This document shows positions 26,263 through 39,000 of a stretch of 64,000 bases of DNA, one piece after another. Made by a program: the position numbers and the translations under genes. The stretch is from Elysia crispata (taxonomy: Eukaryota > Mollusca > Gastropoda > Plakobranchidae): the NCBI GenBank assembly GCA_033675545.1, contig JAWDGP010003399.1, forward strand, positions 1,186,001-1,250,000, read 5' to 3'. Below the pieces are notes generated by a model. The model was not told where the DNA came from. It did no database searches and saw only the letters and a list, made by a program, of their open reading frames with translations. Position 1 is the stretch's first letter. Every line of letters starts with the position of its first letter.

Positions 26263-27242
26263 ATATTTTTATTCGCTATCATGAGATTGATTTTTAAATG
26301 GCCTAAACGATCTAATTTTATCTTCCATAGTTTTATTTCGTTTAATTCTTTTCCATCTCCAAACAACTTACTTAACATTCACCTTTCTTCTTATCTTTTA
26401 AAATGTCCAATACTAGAATAGGGGGTTTTGAACCACCATCCTTTTCGCAAAGTAAGGCTCACATCCCCTGCTGTTGCACATTTTGCAGATTGCATTTCAT
26501 CAATGTGGTTGTCTCCTTCACCTGTTCGTTTGATCGGGCAATCATGCTTGTATTTTATAAGAATGGAAACGTGAGATAGGGTGTTTGTGTTCGGGAAAAT
26601 AAGGACTGACATTCGGGAAAATAAGGACGGCCTTTTTAGGGCATGCAAATGAAATAATTGATGTCGATCTTTACCTTATAAATCTAGCTCTGCACGTGAA
26701 TGATTTTGATCTACAATTCTTCGATCTAGAATTATAAAGGAGAGATAATGAACAAGAATTTATATTACCATAATCTACTAAATCTATAGCTAGGCCTAGA
26801 TCCAATCATGTAGGATAGTTTGCTCTCTGATGTTTGGGGTCTAGGTGAAAGAGAAAGTCTTTACACTAATGGTTACGGTCTTTCATGGACTGTTAAGACT
26901 AGAACGCTATAAGACACCCTAATTTACGAGAGGAGAGGGCTTTTCTTCGTAAGTTAATCACTTAAAAAGACGGTATTTTTTTTCCTCCTGTCATTTTTAC
27001 TTTGATGTAGTAATGAAAATTTGTTGAATTCTTCCTTCCCAGCCAGGGCTTTCATAAACTGATTTAGTTAAGATGCTTTTTTCCTGCTTTTAGCTTAGAC
27101 GCTTTGTTTTCCACCATAAAAAATATTATCTGACAAATAATCCCATTTCTTTTCAATACTTCATAATTATACACACAATTTGAATGAAAATGCTTTTTGT
27201 ATTTTCTTTTTCAATTTGTTTTCTCCATTTTTATAATAATTC
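26263..27242. other. Intergenic DNA with weak SINE-like words
   Basis: On the minus strand at about 26415-26455 there is a B-box-like GGTGGTTCAAAACC preceded by CTTTGCGAAAAGG, suggesting another decayed tRNA-derived repeat. Near 26592-26626, TTCGGGAAAATAAGGAC occurs twice in close tandem. No gene recognised. Confidence 0.4.
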
Positions 27243-27690
27243 TGATCATGATATCATGGTTAGAGACCATAAAAGGCGGAGATGCAAAGACCTGAACTTA
27301 AAGACCAAGAAGAGAAACTGGAAGAGATACTTCCGAGCCTTAAGCTAGAGATAGTCATGGACAGGTAAGAAAAAGACCCGGAACACTGAAGCATTGATGT
27401 GCACAAGAACTACATGGATCAGGAATTGAAGATTAAAAAAGGGGGAGGGGTGTAAAAAACATGTTGTAATAAGTCCTGTCATGATATATTTCGAGATCAC
27501 AGAGGCAGAAGCCGCAAAGACCAGTCCAGAAGTTTAGGTCCAGGAAGAATAGCTGGAAAAGAGCCTAGGCCTGTAAAGCTAAGGATCTCCATATTCAGGA
27601 GACACGATAAGAGAAAGGAAAGACCTGGAGGACTGAAAACTTGAGTCATTCAAGAACTACATGGACCAGGAACACTGATGATACGACAAA
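27243..27690. repeat. Diverged direct repeat, period about 230 bp
   Basis: Two units at about 27243-27440 and 27474-27690. Shared words include TCATGATAT, GAGACCATAAAAGGCGGAGA against GAGATCACAGAGGCAGAAGC, GCAAAGACC, and AAGAACTACATGGATCAGGA against AAGAACTACATGGACCAGGA. They are purine-rich with no clear open frame. Either an old local duplication or two copies of one repeat. Confidence 0.65.
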
Positions 27691-29179
27691 ACACGTCCTA
27701 GAATGTGCCTGTAGATGAGTGAAAAAAAAATATTGTTCTTTTAAAAAATAATTGATAATCTTGAACGGGAGAGAGGATTCCTCCATTCTCCCTAATTAAT
27801 AAGAGGTTTAATCGTAGGTTTAAAACAAACAACAACCAAAAAAAAAAAAAAAGATTGTTCAGTTATATTTATTGTATTATTAGACAGATTTTCTAAAAAT
27901 GTCCAGCTTTACTTTTATCTAAGTCTGTGAAGTATGTTCTATTTAGATATATACGAAAATCTATATCAGTTCTTGATGTGATTAAATTTGCTCTTGAATT
28001 AAATAATTTTGTGTAATTCTTATCATTAACTGTCTTTAAATTATATCTGGTTTATTTTAAATACAATATATTTAAAATTTAACAAATACCTAGTCTTTAA
28101 AAGGCTCAGATTTCACCCCCATATTAATCTTTCTTTTTTGTGATTCCTTTTCAGAAGTAAAACGTGGGACCTTGTTTGAATGCTCAAAGCTTTCTTAGCA
28201 TCCAGTTTCTATTTCTCTTCATACCGCATTTAAAGAGCACAAGAAAAAATATGTTTACTGTAGCAAAAGCCTAATTAATGAACGTTAGCGAAAAAATCTG
28301 ATGTGAATTATCAAATGTGTTTAATTGTAATGCAATGTTAATTGAAAGTCAAACAGATTAAAGATAATTTAACAGGCAATGATCTTATATGTATTATCTC
28401 TTTTAATATATCAACATACTTAACAATGTCATATTCGTTTATATCATTTACATAAATTTCATTGATATTTTTAAAACACTCTATTATGTGTCTTGGACCC
28501 ACCATACCCACAGAAGGAATGCTAGGCGTTGCACAAGATAATTATATGTTCAAGGCATTCTGCGATGTATTTCACACGCAGTGGGAAAACAAGGGGAGGT
28601 GCATAACTTTCGGAAATTTTGAGCTCACGGGGTCAATACACTGAGCGACATGTCGCGACATATTGCATTAGCCAGTTGACTCAGTCGCTTATCGTGTGAA
28701 AAAACATATAGGGCGAAAGCAAAACAATAGGAGGAAAAAGTGAAAACCCAATGACAGCCACACGCCCACATGAGCAAATAACCCAGATAGTTTTTTGTTT
28801 TTTTTAATTTAATTTTTTTTCCTATTGCTGAAACTGATTGAAAAACGGTCCCACGCTTGTTGCCTCAACAATGTCTTGTTCTAGATTTAGTTAATTACAA
28901 GCCAGAGGTCTTACACAGAGAAAACACGGTCCAATAATGCTCTTCGATCCATTGGCTACCTTTCAGGTGGCCGCCGTTTTGGACAAGAATATCATGGAAG
29001 AATGAACAAAATCTCAGCCTCGCGAAAATAATTAGGTCTAACGTTCCTGCAAGAACACTTGGCCTAGTTTTGAATTAACAATAGATAAAAACATTTGTTG
29101 CCTCGACTTTTTCTTTTTTTAGATTAAAAATAGATCAAACTTTGATGCATCAACACTTAGCCTAGTTTGGGATTTAAAA

Positions 29180-29187
<8 letters not shown>
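27691..29187. other. Intergenic DNA, no gene seen
   Basis: AT-rich to about 28450, then slightly GC-richer. There are several A and T homopolymers. A short open frame near 28462-28644 shows no known similarity. Confidence 0.45.
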
Positions 29188-29239
<52 letters not shown>

Positions 29240-29362
29240 GTGTGTGTATATATAAATATATACATTATATATATATGTGTGTATATATATATAAATATAT
29301 ACATTATATATATATATATATAAATATATATACTACTTGGTTACCCGTTCGATGAACGGAGT

Positions 29363-29422
<60 letters not shown>
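29188..29422. repeat. TA-rich and GA microsatellites
   Basis: TA repeats broken by TG and AAA words run from 29188 to about 29332. A nearly pure GA dinucleotide tract of about 57 bases runs from about 29366 to 29422. Reading frames through these blocks are repeat artefacts. Confidence 0.95.
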
Positions 29423-29426
<4 letters not shown>

Positions 29427-29429
29427 GTT

Positions 29430-30935
29430 AAATCGAGCTGCCTAATCTGGATCTAGCAGAGTTTCGAATTAAGATGAAATTGGAGCACATGCGTGAAATT
29501 ATTCATCTGAATAGAAAAAAATTGTTGCCTTAGAAAATAGGTTAATCTCTCAAGGAGGAGAAGTTGACTCTACAAAGAAAGATTTGGTATCTATCGAAAC
29601 GAACGTTAACTTTAGTTGTGCAAATCTTTCTGTAGCAAATATCGATGGCGCAGTCGCAGATAAAGACCTTCGTTCTCTTCAAACAGATGTGAAATCAGTG
29701 TTGGCTGAGCCGTCCGCCACCAAGGAAAACGCGACTACTGCCTATCTCGGAGTCACCGATCTCAACTCTTCATTTATAAGACACTTTGATGAAGTCAGCG
29801 ATGATGTAGTTTCTCTAAAATTGGAGACCGCTGGCAAGTTCGATAAGTTGACATTTAATGACATTGTAGGGGCAGCATCAGAGGATACAGTTCGTTCTAT
29901 CGCAGAGAACGTAGTCTTACTTGGCGGCGTTATATACTCTGTCAACAGAAATTTTTCGTCTCTCACTGAAACTCTCAAAAACGATTTGTATAATGGCGTC
30001 TTTGGAGAAGGCTATCACATCTACTGAGTTCAATGTGTCATCTCTTCATACCGAGGTTGTGCACAACTTAGCTAATATTTCTTATCTTTATAGAGAGACT
30101 GAGTCTTTGAAACACATTACCTCCATAAAGGAACAATTTCCAGGTCTCCAAGAGCAACTTCGAGGTGTTGATGAACTCTGTCGATCTCTATACTAGACAT
30201 GAAATCAGTTCAAGGAGAACTCTCTTCTCTACAAAAAGCATTTCTACAAATACACAGTCCATTACCGAGTTCCAAGTAGTTTTACCCACTATGGAAGAAA
30301 ATCCCAGGTCACTTCTTTATCTAAAGAAGTGTCTACTCTTGAGAGTGCTGTCGACGCATTAGACAATGACATCGCTTTCATAGCCGAGCAATTTGCGTCT
30401 GTCATGACAGACACAGGTTCTCTTAAAGGAAAATTCAACTCAGTATCTAATGACGTTTCGGTCATTCAAAAAGACGTTAGCTCGAATCACAGGCAAATAA
30501 TCTCTCTTCGTTCGGATGTAGCCTCACTTCAAGCCTCCTCTTCCAGCGCTGGGCAGGTTGTCGATGACCTTGAACCAAGCGTGATCACTCTGAACGGAAA
30601 TATGTCTTCAATCATGCGAGGGGTATCGCCAATCAGCAAAGATTTCCTCCCTCGCAAGGAAAAGGTCACCTCGTTTCAAACAAATTTGAGTTCTATCCAA
30701 GGGAGATGGAACTCATTGAATAGCCGACTTTCCTCTCTCCAGGCAGGCAGATTCTGCCAGAGGCAGCGTCAGCTCATTGTCCAACCGAGTGAACGGCCTC
30801 AGCACCAGGCAGACTTCGCTAGAAAGATCGCTCGCTGCTATCAGAAGTAGTAGCAGGTCGAGCAATAATTCTGAGGTTTCGGAGGAAAAGCTTACTGGCC
30901 CTAAGCTAGACTACGACGTAATATTTTTAGACTGA
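29430..30935 (+). pseudogene. Fossil of a long coiled-coil protein gene, possibly virus-like or mobile-element borne
   Basis: Coding-like plus-strand sequence of about 1.5 kb, visibly GC- and CpG-richer than its flanks and without introns. All its reading frames give the same style of protein: spaced hydrophobic residues with many Ser, Asp, Asn and Val, in heptad-like phrases such as DLRSLQTDVKSV, DEVSDDVVSLKLET and SNDVSVIQKDVSS. Such long shafts occur in trimeric fibre or spike proteins of viruses and phages, and also in cellular coiled-coil proteins. I do not recognise the family. It is broken, with roughly three or four breaks. The repeat directly downstream (30946-31195) has a second copy at 43.9 kb, which suggests mobile-element carriage. 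Moderately old by the look of the decay. Confidence 0.5.
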
Positions 30936-30945
30936 CCGACACCAT

Positions 30946-31195
30946 TTGCATAAACTCCTCCCACCCAGCGGTACGTAGCATAATCGCTTTTCGCAAACAT
31001 GCTAGCCCTCTCACCGAGAACGTATCTGTTATGAAAGGGTTACATGATGACTGCCAGCGATGCTCTAATGCTACCGGTACCGAGTACTAACCTGGACCAG
31101 GTGCAAGCGCGTTATGGAAAGTGCGTTTCCACTGCTCCACTGCATGCTCACACAGTTACATTACGTAACAATCCCATGATCCGATACAGTTTTAC
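30946..31195 (+). repeat. Dispersed repeat, copy 1
   Basis: Matches 43888-44104 in the same orientation. Shared words are TTTGCATAAA(C/T)CCTCC, GTA(C/T)GTAGCA, GCTTTT(C/T)GCAAACAT, (A/G)AAGGGTTAC, AATGCTAC and a final ACAGTTTTA. It begins just after the coiled-coil fossil. The copy at 43.9 kb is shorter and more AT-rich. Family unknown. Confidence 0.72.
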
Positions 31196-31233
31196 CAGCA
31201 GCAGCAATTAAGATGCAGGGTTAACCGAATATG

Positions 31234-31580
31234 TTTCAGAAATGTAAAGAAAATATAAAACAGTCACCGACTTGAATTCAAGGACAATTAACTAAATAAA
31301 AACAATTGCAGAAGACGGTTCGCCTTCATTACTTCGTCAGTAACTTTACAAGAACATGTCGTGAGTTCCGTTGAACAATCAAAAGCCCAAAAATCATAAG
31401 TGGATCAAGATCATCCACGACTAAATCGCATCCCCTATGTTTTTGTAAAGTTACTGATGAAGCCAATGAAGGCGAAACTTATTCTATGTTAAATACAATA
31501 ATTTTTTTGTTTTTACTTAGTTCATTGTCATTGAGTTCAAGCTGTGACTGTTTTTTTATTCTTTATTTTTACATTTAATA
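31234..31580. repeat. Long inverted repeat with hammerhead-like core words
   Basis: The left arm at about 31234-31351 and the right arm at 31443-31580 are reverse complements with small gaps. Shared words read inward: CAGTCAC, CTTGAA, AACTAA, TTCGCCTTCATT, GTCAGTAACTTTACAA. The spacer is about 90 bases. Each arm, read outward from the spacer, has CTGAYGAAG then AATGAAGGCGAA: plus strand 31454-31477, minus strand 31340-31318. This looks like a hammerhead ribozyme core (CUGAYGA, short stem II, GAAA), as found in Penelope-like retroelements and retrozymes. Stem I pairing is not evident, so the ribozyme reading is tentative. Confidence 0.6.
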
Positions 31581-31865
31581 AACATTATGATGCGTTATAA
31601 GTAATAAACGTATTAATTTCAATACTATTTTAGCATAGCGTTGGGGCTTAGATATTTTTCCACCTTAGCAAAGAATTCTTTGAGATTATTTTCCGACTTC
31701 TAATAAACTTAGATTAACCTAAAGGCAAACAAAAATATGATCGTCCGAATTTCTCAAAACTTCTAATTATGGTATTTACAGAGCTGCCAACTCTTGGGAA
31801 ACTACTGTTTCGAATATCAGGGATACAAAGCATGTAAATTAAAAAAAAAAAATAAATAAAAATAA

Positions 31866-31869
<4 letters not shown>

Positions 31870-31902
<33 letters not shown>
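31870..31902. repeat. TA microsatellite
   Basis: About 16 TA units, following an A-rich AATAAATAAA block. Confidence 0.95.
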
Positions 31903-31908
<6 letters not shown>

Positions 31909-31998
31909 CATATGCTGCGCTCGTCAGCCTTCACTGTCTCTTCGTCTCCTGAGTTTCTCGAAGACTATACAGAAAGACATCTGCTTTAACATACATAC

Positions 31999-32001
<3 letters not shown>

Positions 32002-32068
<67 letters not shown>
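32002..32068. repeat. TA microsatellite
   Basis: Over 30 TA units. On the minus strand it directly follows the tRNA-like relic at 32069-32143, so it may be the decayed tail of a SINE. Confidence 0.95.
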
Positions 32069-32069
<1 letters not shown>

Positions 32070-32143
32070 CTTACCTACCAGGAATCGAACAGGTCTTTCG
32101 TTTGATTATCCAACGCTTAACAAACTGAGCTATCACGCGCGGC
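32069..32143 (-). pseudogene. tRNA-like relic or SINE head
   Basis: The minus strand starts GCCGCGCGTGATAGCTCAGT, has an A-box-like TAGCTCAGTTTG, an anticodon-arm-like CGTTGGATAATCAAACG, a T arm with the B box CTGTTCGATTCCTGG, and ends near GGTAAGC. The length of 75 bases fits a tRNA. The acceptor stem does not pair well, so it is more likely a SINE head or dead tRNA than a working gene. It abuts a long TA microsatellite. Confidence 0.65.
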
Positions 32144-32303
32144 TTTTAATATTTTAAACCAAACACCCGCTAAGGCTGAGAACAAAGCTGCGTTTGAAGA
32201 TGACAAATATTTAGAAAATAGAAGAGACGCAGATTAAGGAAAAAGAAAGTGGGCTAAATCTAAGTCGAGGGAATGGAGGTTATATACGCTCGCGCGCACA
32301 CAC

Positions 32304-32305
<2 letters not shown>

Positions 32306-32352
<47 letters not shown>
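32306..32352. repeat. TA microsatellite with CA flanks
   Basis: A TA run flanked by CGCGCGCACACACATG on the left and ACGCACACATGCACACAC on the right. Confidence 0.95.
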
Positions 32353-32355
<3 letters not shown>

Positions 32356-33064
32356 GCACACATGCACACACACATACATGATTGGTTGAGTTGCTTTTCT
32401 TCTTATCTTAACTTTTTTTTCAATCGTCGCATAAAGATTTCACCTCGCAAGACACGCCAGAATTTTTCAGCCTTTTAAATTAACCTCTGTAATACCTAGA
32501 AAATCATCGTCATGTGTATACTATCTTAGTTATACACAAGACCTAGGCAGGCCAAAATGATATCTTAAACAGAGAGACCTCTCATAATTATATTTTTACA
32601 GAAATAAAATCCACGGAAGAATAAAGCATTTTCACCCCTTTCAATCTCGATGTTTAACAATGAGGTAAGGGAGTAGGTGAGGCATAACGTTACATTTATG
32701 GATACTTATGAGAATGAACACATGTACTCTATTTAACGCACGGTGGGAAAATATTTTATGTCAATGTAAGGACAAAATGTGAGGAATTGCAAGGCCTAGG
32801 CCTACTCGTTTGGCGAAAAGCAAAGGGTTGGCATCGCTAATCAGTAGCTTAAGCTACACATGAAAGGTAATCGTAAAAAGGAAACCTGTAGCAGTCTCAG
32901 GTACAGGTTCACGATTACCTTTGAACATAGCATTGTTATAATAATTTTTATAGGCCAGCACAGGTGAAAAGTTTACTTCGTTGATGAAGAGCGACGGTAA
33001 CGCTCAAGGCACAAGTGTACACACCGTGCGTGCTACTTAGATCTAGATCTAGTACTCAAACAAA

Positions 33065-36000
33065 ATGGCGCTCTTACGACGTTTCTTCTGTTGGAACCTA
33101 ACAACAGCTGTGTTCGGAAACTTTATCGCTATAGTGGTGAGTTAAAAACATTTATAAACTGCACAATTATAATCATCCAAATGTTATAAACATTAAGATC
33201 ATTTTAAGTATCACATATTAGATCTAGAAATTCTAGATCTAAGATGTAAGTGAAAAAAAAAAATTCACCTACCACTTCCGTGTTTAGAATCCATCCACTA
33301 TGATCAGATTCTCTCTTCCTCCATTCAAATTATGTCACTGTTTATCCAGCCAATATCACAAATGGCACAATATCCTCCATTGTTAAGGTAGATGAGCGAA
33401 ATAAAAAAACAATGATATTTGATATTCACTTGAAAGTTGAACAGGACTAAATTTTAGACTTAAAACTTTGGATGACATTCCTTGTAGCAAGCAACAAATG
33501 GATGAAATAAAAATAGATCTAGATCTAGATCTAGACTAGAACAGTAGAAGATGATTTGGTAATTTTTTTTAGTAGAGTTTAGTTTTAAAACAGCCTGTCC
33601 TACACCTGGACGTCTTAAAAGTGATGATTTTTTAACATTTTTTTTTAATGTTCTGAACACGAATCTGAAGCTCATGTATGTCACAAATTGATAATTTTTA
33701 TCGTATTAGCTTGCATTTTTTTCAAACCCTATCCTTTGTAAAAGTAAACGTTTACCCATAATATTAGCCTCCTAGTATTTCCAGTTCTTTTACACTTCTA
33801 ATGTTGTTGCTGCTGCTATCTGTCTTTGTCCTCATTTCTTTGAAAGCAGCTACAATACAATACTAAGTGCAAGTTCATGGAGATAAAAACAGCAATTAAT
33901 TATACAACATGATTGCCGGTGGGGAAGACAAATATATGGAATAATTGCAAATGTCACAGAACTAACAGACTTAACTTACAAATATCCCCCACAATACTGA
34001 AGCAAAGCGTTATAAAGAAAAGGGAATTTTACAACAATAACATATATATTATGTGGACGCACAGGAAAATCCTTTGGATGTTGCTAAGTCTAGTTTTGCG
34101 CTAAACCTATTTTAAGTTGATTTTCAAGTCTAAGTTTGAAAGTGGAAATTTAATTTCTTTGGAGACTCCATTCATTTATCTTTTCATTCCACTTAGTTTT
34201 ATTTATTTCTGAAATATCTAACCTTTTCAATTAAATGATTTGGTGAAACTACTTCAGATCAGATTTGTCACGGAACCACTGTATATGAAGAAAAGTACAT
34301 TCAGCTGTAAAGGCCATTTCCTCAAAACACTTTCTCGACCGGGTGATTTTAAAACACCTAAACTGAACAAGGTAGAACCTTCAAATAAAAAGCAAAATGC
34401 TTAGGATTGTTTGCAAAATCTAAAACTGAGCTGAACTAAAAAATTTTTATCTGGACCCATGTGAAGAGTTTTACTGTGTGCCCACACATATCTCCCCCAG
34501 GGCCATACAACTACATTAAAAAAACAAATTTTACAATAATGACGCATATACAAAGTAGAAAGGTGCAACTGCTCAGACAATAATTGTTTCTGAGAAAAAA
34601 AATTTAAGGATTTAAAAAAAAACTATTGGGTTATCCTGAATTGCTTAAGCTTATGATTTTAAACTATTGGGTTATCCTGAATTGCTTAAGCTTATGATTC
34701 GGCCTGTTATAGATCTAGTCACAATCTTTATAACTTCTGCAAGACAAATTAAGAGGGCAAGTAAAAAAAAGTTGCTTAACTTGAATGTTTCTACGGTTCT
34801 TTGTTGACAATTAGTGGATCTGGTCGATATCTTATTATATTAAAACAGTAGAAAAGTCTAAAACGCATGAAGAAGAAGCAGAAGTGGTGTTTACATTAGC
34901 AACTGCTGCTACAGAAGAAAAGGTGGTGACAGATGACAGCTGTTCTTAAAAAAAAAACAGACCGATCAAATCACTACCATTTTCCTGTACAGAACGGCAT
35001 GTTTTCCTTGACGCTTTTGTCTTCATGCTGGAGTATACTCTCTTAGAACCTTCCTCCATTAAGATTTCAGCTATTTCAACAAAAAATGGGAGGCAACTCA
35101 GAATTTTGAAATTCTTTGCCTTTGATATTGTGAATCAGTGAATTTTCTGATTTTAAAAAGGTAACAAAAAGTACTGCTACTCCAGCATTTCTTTCCCTGA
35201 AAATTTTTTTGAAATGTTCTTTTTCAGTACTTCAATTAAAAAAATGAACAATGCATTAAAAGCAACATAAGAAATATATATCTTGAACAAGTAAAGAAAT
35301 AAAGGTTCAAATTTTAGTTAAATGTCTGCAAATATTATCTGAGTACTACTTTTTAGAGGTCAATTGAGTGTTGGCTTTTTTGGTTTAAATAAATAAATTA
35401 TTATTCAAAATTAAATCTTTTTAAACAATGCAGTTGAGTCCAGATAGTTCGAATTCTTGGATATTTCGAAGTCGTTTAATTTTACGAAATGTTTCTCTAT
35501 TTAAGCTTTATTAGAAAATATCGGTTAGTTTGAATTTTGAAATAAGGATCCGGTTAATGGGAAGCGATTTTGGCGTGATTTTTTTCATCTGACACAGTGA
35601 AAGCACTTTTCCAGGCTTCTAAAACCAAGTACATGTAGTGCTATCCTCCATGGCAAGTGATTCTGGTGTGTGTGTGTGTGTGTGTGTTTGCCATCTACGT
35701 TACAGGCAAGAGTCTGCAATAAGGCTACAAGAGAGAAAGGGGTTAGGCCCACCCCCAACCCCCTGCACACTTGTATAGCATTTCTGATCTGTCATCCACA
35801 TTTTTTTAACTCTCTTTCTCTATTCTGATAATGCGAATTTCGGATAATTCGAAGTCCTTTTTTTATCCGAATGACTTCGAAATAAGCAGACTCAACTGTA
35901 CTTCGCATTGGTTTCAAGGCACATGAACAGAAGATTTGAATTAATATAGGAGAGATATCATCGTTTGTTATAAAAGATTTAGAAAGATAATTTATTAAAA

Positions 36001-39000
36001 AAAAAAAAGTATTTAACACATTTCGTACCGCACACAGGGAATCCCCATGCGCTGATGGTGTTACTCCCTGCCCATACACGTATGGAAGTACTGAAAATAC
36101 TGGATAAAATGTTGTACTGATCTCCCTTTACAAAAGAAAGACGGAACATCACTTCAATCAACCTTTTTTCTCGCAAACAGGGAATAGAGTTGCAAAATAC
36201 AATTTCTTTATTTTCTATTTATTTTTCTTTCCTTTAACCCAACTCCCTCAAAATTTAAAAAAAATTAATTTCACACTCCTTACCTCTTTATAAGGTGTAG
36301 CAATCATTCCATGTGAATTCATTTCAAACAGAATGAAAAAATGTTAAAAATTGATGGAGATATGCACATTTTCGTGATGCACCTCCTCTAGGTCTATAAA
36401 TCGGAAAATATACTTGTGCAGTGGATTCTGGTAGTGGTCTTAGTGGTGAATTTACTTGGTACGTATAGTGTTAAGAATACCAGGTTAAAGCATTCAATCT
36501 CATTCTTTTCAATAATTCTGTAGAAAAGTAATCAATCGTAAACCTGTAGATGCAAGCACTTTAAAATTAATGTATTCTAAATTTAGATCCTCAGTTTTGG
36601 GGCCTTGTTGATGAGAATCATAGATCTGGTTGCATATGCCACAGACTTTCAGATCAGTCAGGGATTTCAAACACAGTGGCGGTCACATCAATGGCAAGGT
36701 AATTTTTTTTATTTTTTTTTATTCTGTTATCTGTGTTTTGAATTCTATAATGCATGTCTATCAGTAAAGAGATAGGTTTCAAAAGTGGGGAAGTGATATA
36801 GTTCTGTCTTCATACTTGCAAATCATTGCTATGCTGTGCTGCAATGCAATAAGGAAATTCCTCTGCTACATGCAAATATCCTGGCACAAGAAAAAAACAA
36901 AAACTTTAAGTATTGGCCCATAACTTCTGGCTGTGGCTCCTCTTTATTTTTTTCTGCAGTTTTCAATTGAATCGTCTTGACCAGCTCATTTTTTCAAGTA
37001 TCGAGTTGGAAAGTTAATCGCAGAAGACTCTCCATTATACTAAAAATTAAGCAGGGCAGCCAGAGTGAATTAGGCTTAAGTTGAAATTTTTCACTTTCAG
37101 TCTTGTGGCTCATCATAAAACTGAATTTTCTGTCCTTCAAGATAGATACTCAGGACCAGTAAAGAACCAATTTCAAGCTATAATGAATGGGCCCTAGATG
37201 TCTCACATTAATCAAAGATAGGAGCAAAGATGACAATAAATGTCATAATTAGTTATTACTAGTATTTAAAAAAAAGATAAAAACCTGCAGTAAAATTTAA
37301 TTGGAACATTAAACTATCATGATTGTGGAGCATTAAACTATAATGCTTATGAAAGTTACATTTTTTTTTCTCTGCTTTTTATCAGCATTTTTGGCAAGTG
37401 ATATTATTGTGACCTTTACACATGTGGTCATCATCCTGTATGCTTTGTACATGCTCTTTATGGTGACACAGAAGGTCAGTGAATTGTTAATTTTTTACTT
37501 TTATTAAGTTGGTCTTTAACTTTTGGTTTCTAGTTTATTTCTTTTTTGAGAATGGGGAATGATAAATTTAAGTTTAGAAACAACATGTTAATGCAGTTTT
37601 AATATAATTTTGGACTAGAAAAAAAGCAACTAAAAAGCAAACAAGAATAGGGATTTATTACTGGACAATTTGCTTGTAAAAAACAAGATTTAGAACCCTT
37701 TTCTATTTAATTTATTAAGATTGTGCAATGCAAAGAATTGATAATTTATTTTAATACTAAATTATACAAATTTTTTTTATATAAACCTTTTCAACTCAAT
37801 TTGTATAAAATGTTCCAAACCAAGCTTAATTACATACATGTATATAAGTATTTGATTTTAACTATTTTATTCTGAGATTTTTATTTGGAGAATCAATTGA
37901 TTTCCGTAACATACTTGTGTTATCTTTTCTGCAGCATTTTGTCCTGTATATGGAGACACTGAGAGCATTCACCTATACCTTCATCATGTACTCCTTCATT
38001 GAATTCTGCTTCTCTGTGTTTGAGTTTTCTTTCTATGGCCTTAACACTTTTGTAAGTTCTCACACCTCATAGAAATAATAAAGCATTCAATGTTAATTAA
38101 CCTTTCAAATCTAAATGAATAGACTTGTTCAGTGTAGCTGCTTTTTGACCATTTGCTGATTTTAAAAGAATCAGATTTTTTCGGTAAGATGGTTTGATTG
38201 TGAGCTCTCACAGGGAGCACCAGCTGTGCTCTTTAAAAGCATTAGGGAGCGTTGCATTGCAGTAGTCTCTTCAAGGAGCCACAATGTCGCCTGTGATTTG
38301 GCTAGAGGAGGACAGATGTTTCTGCGAGTATAACTAACCAAAAGAGACATATAGCTCTAAATGTTACAAATTAATGATGTGATAAAGGCTCATGTCATTT
38401 AATTTAAAAAAAAAAAGCAAGAAGTTATACAGGTTTATAAGATAGTGTGTTTGTCAGTATCAATACATCATGAAGTTGGTCATTTATTTGTTTATGCTTG
38501 ATGTGCCAAGCCTTTTTAAATTTGAAAATGTTTTTTTTTTTAAAACTAAACATATACTATTTAAATGCTTTTAATAATGTTAGCGTTAACTCAATAAATA
38601 AGTTTCACTGCACTTTGGTTACGTCTGATTTTTTCACAACTATAACATGCTACAAAGAAAAACACCTCTTCCTTTATACCAATGTGGTGCTCTATTAGCT
38701 TAGATCATTAGATCTGTGTGCTTTCTAGATTTTAGAAGCACATCTTCAAGCTTTTGCTAGAATAAACAACCGATATCACAAACTTCAGAAAGGCATAACA
38801 TTTCAAATAGATATTTGGCACAACAAGTTTGGTATTCTAGAAGACAATGAATAATTTAAAAGATGATGATCATGAATCTTGACTTAAGTTTTGACATCTA
38901 GGTCTAAAAGAAACTTTAGATACAATGACATAACCATTCCTCTAGCCAAAAGGAAAAAGTTAGAGGTAAATCTAGCAGCTCTAGATCAAATTTATATCAC

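Noticed and set aside
26391-26648. Minus-strand 85-codon open frame beside the tRNA-Asn relic
   Set aside because: It reads through a B-box-like, probably SINE-derived stretch and has no protein similarity.
29119-29355. Open frames of repeated Tyr-Ile on both strands
   Set aside because: Translations of TA and TATG microsatellite sequence.
31454-31477. A functional hammerhead ribozyme
   Set aside because: The core words are present but no complementary stem I flanks them within the arm and stem II has an extra unpaired A, so only a resemblance is claimed.
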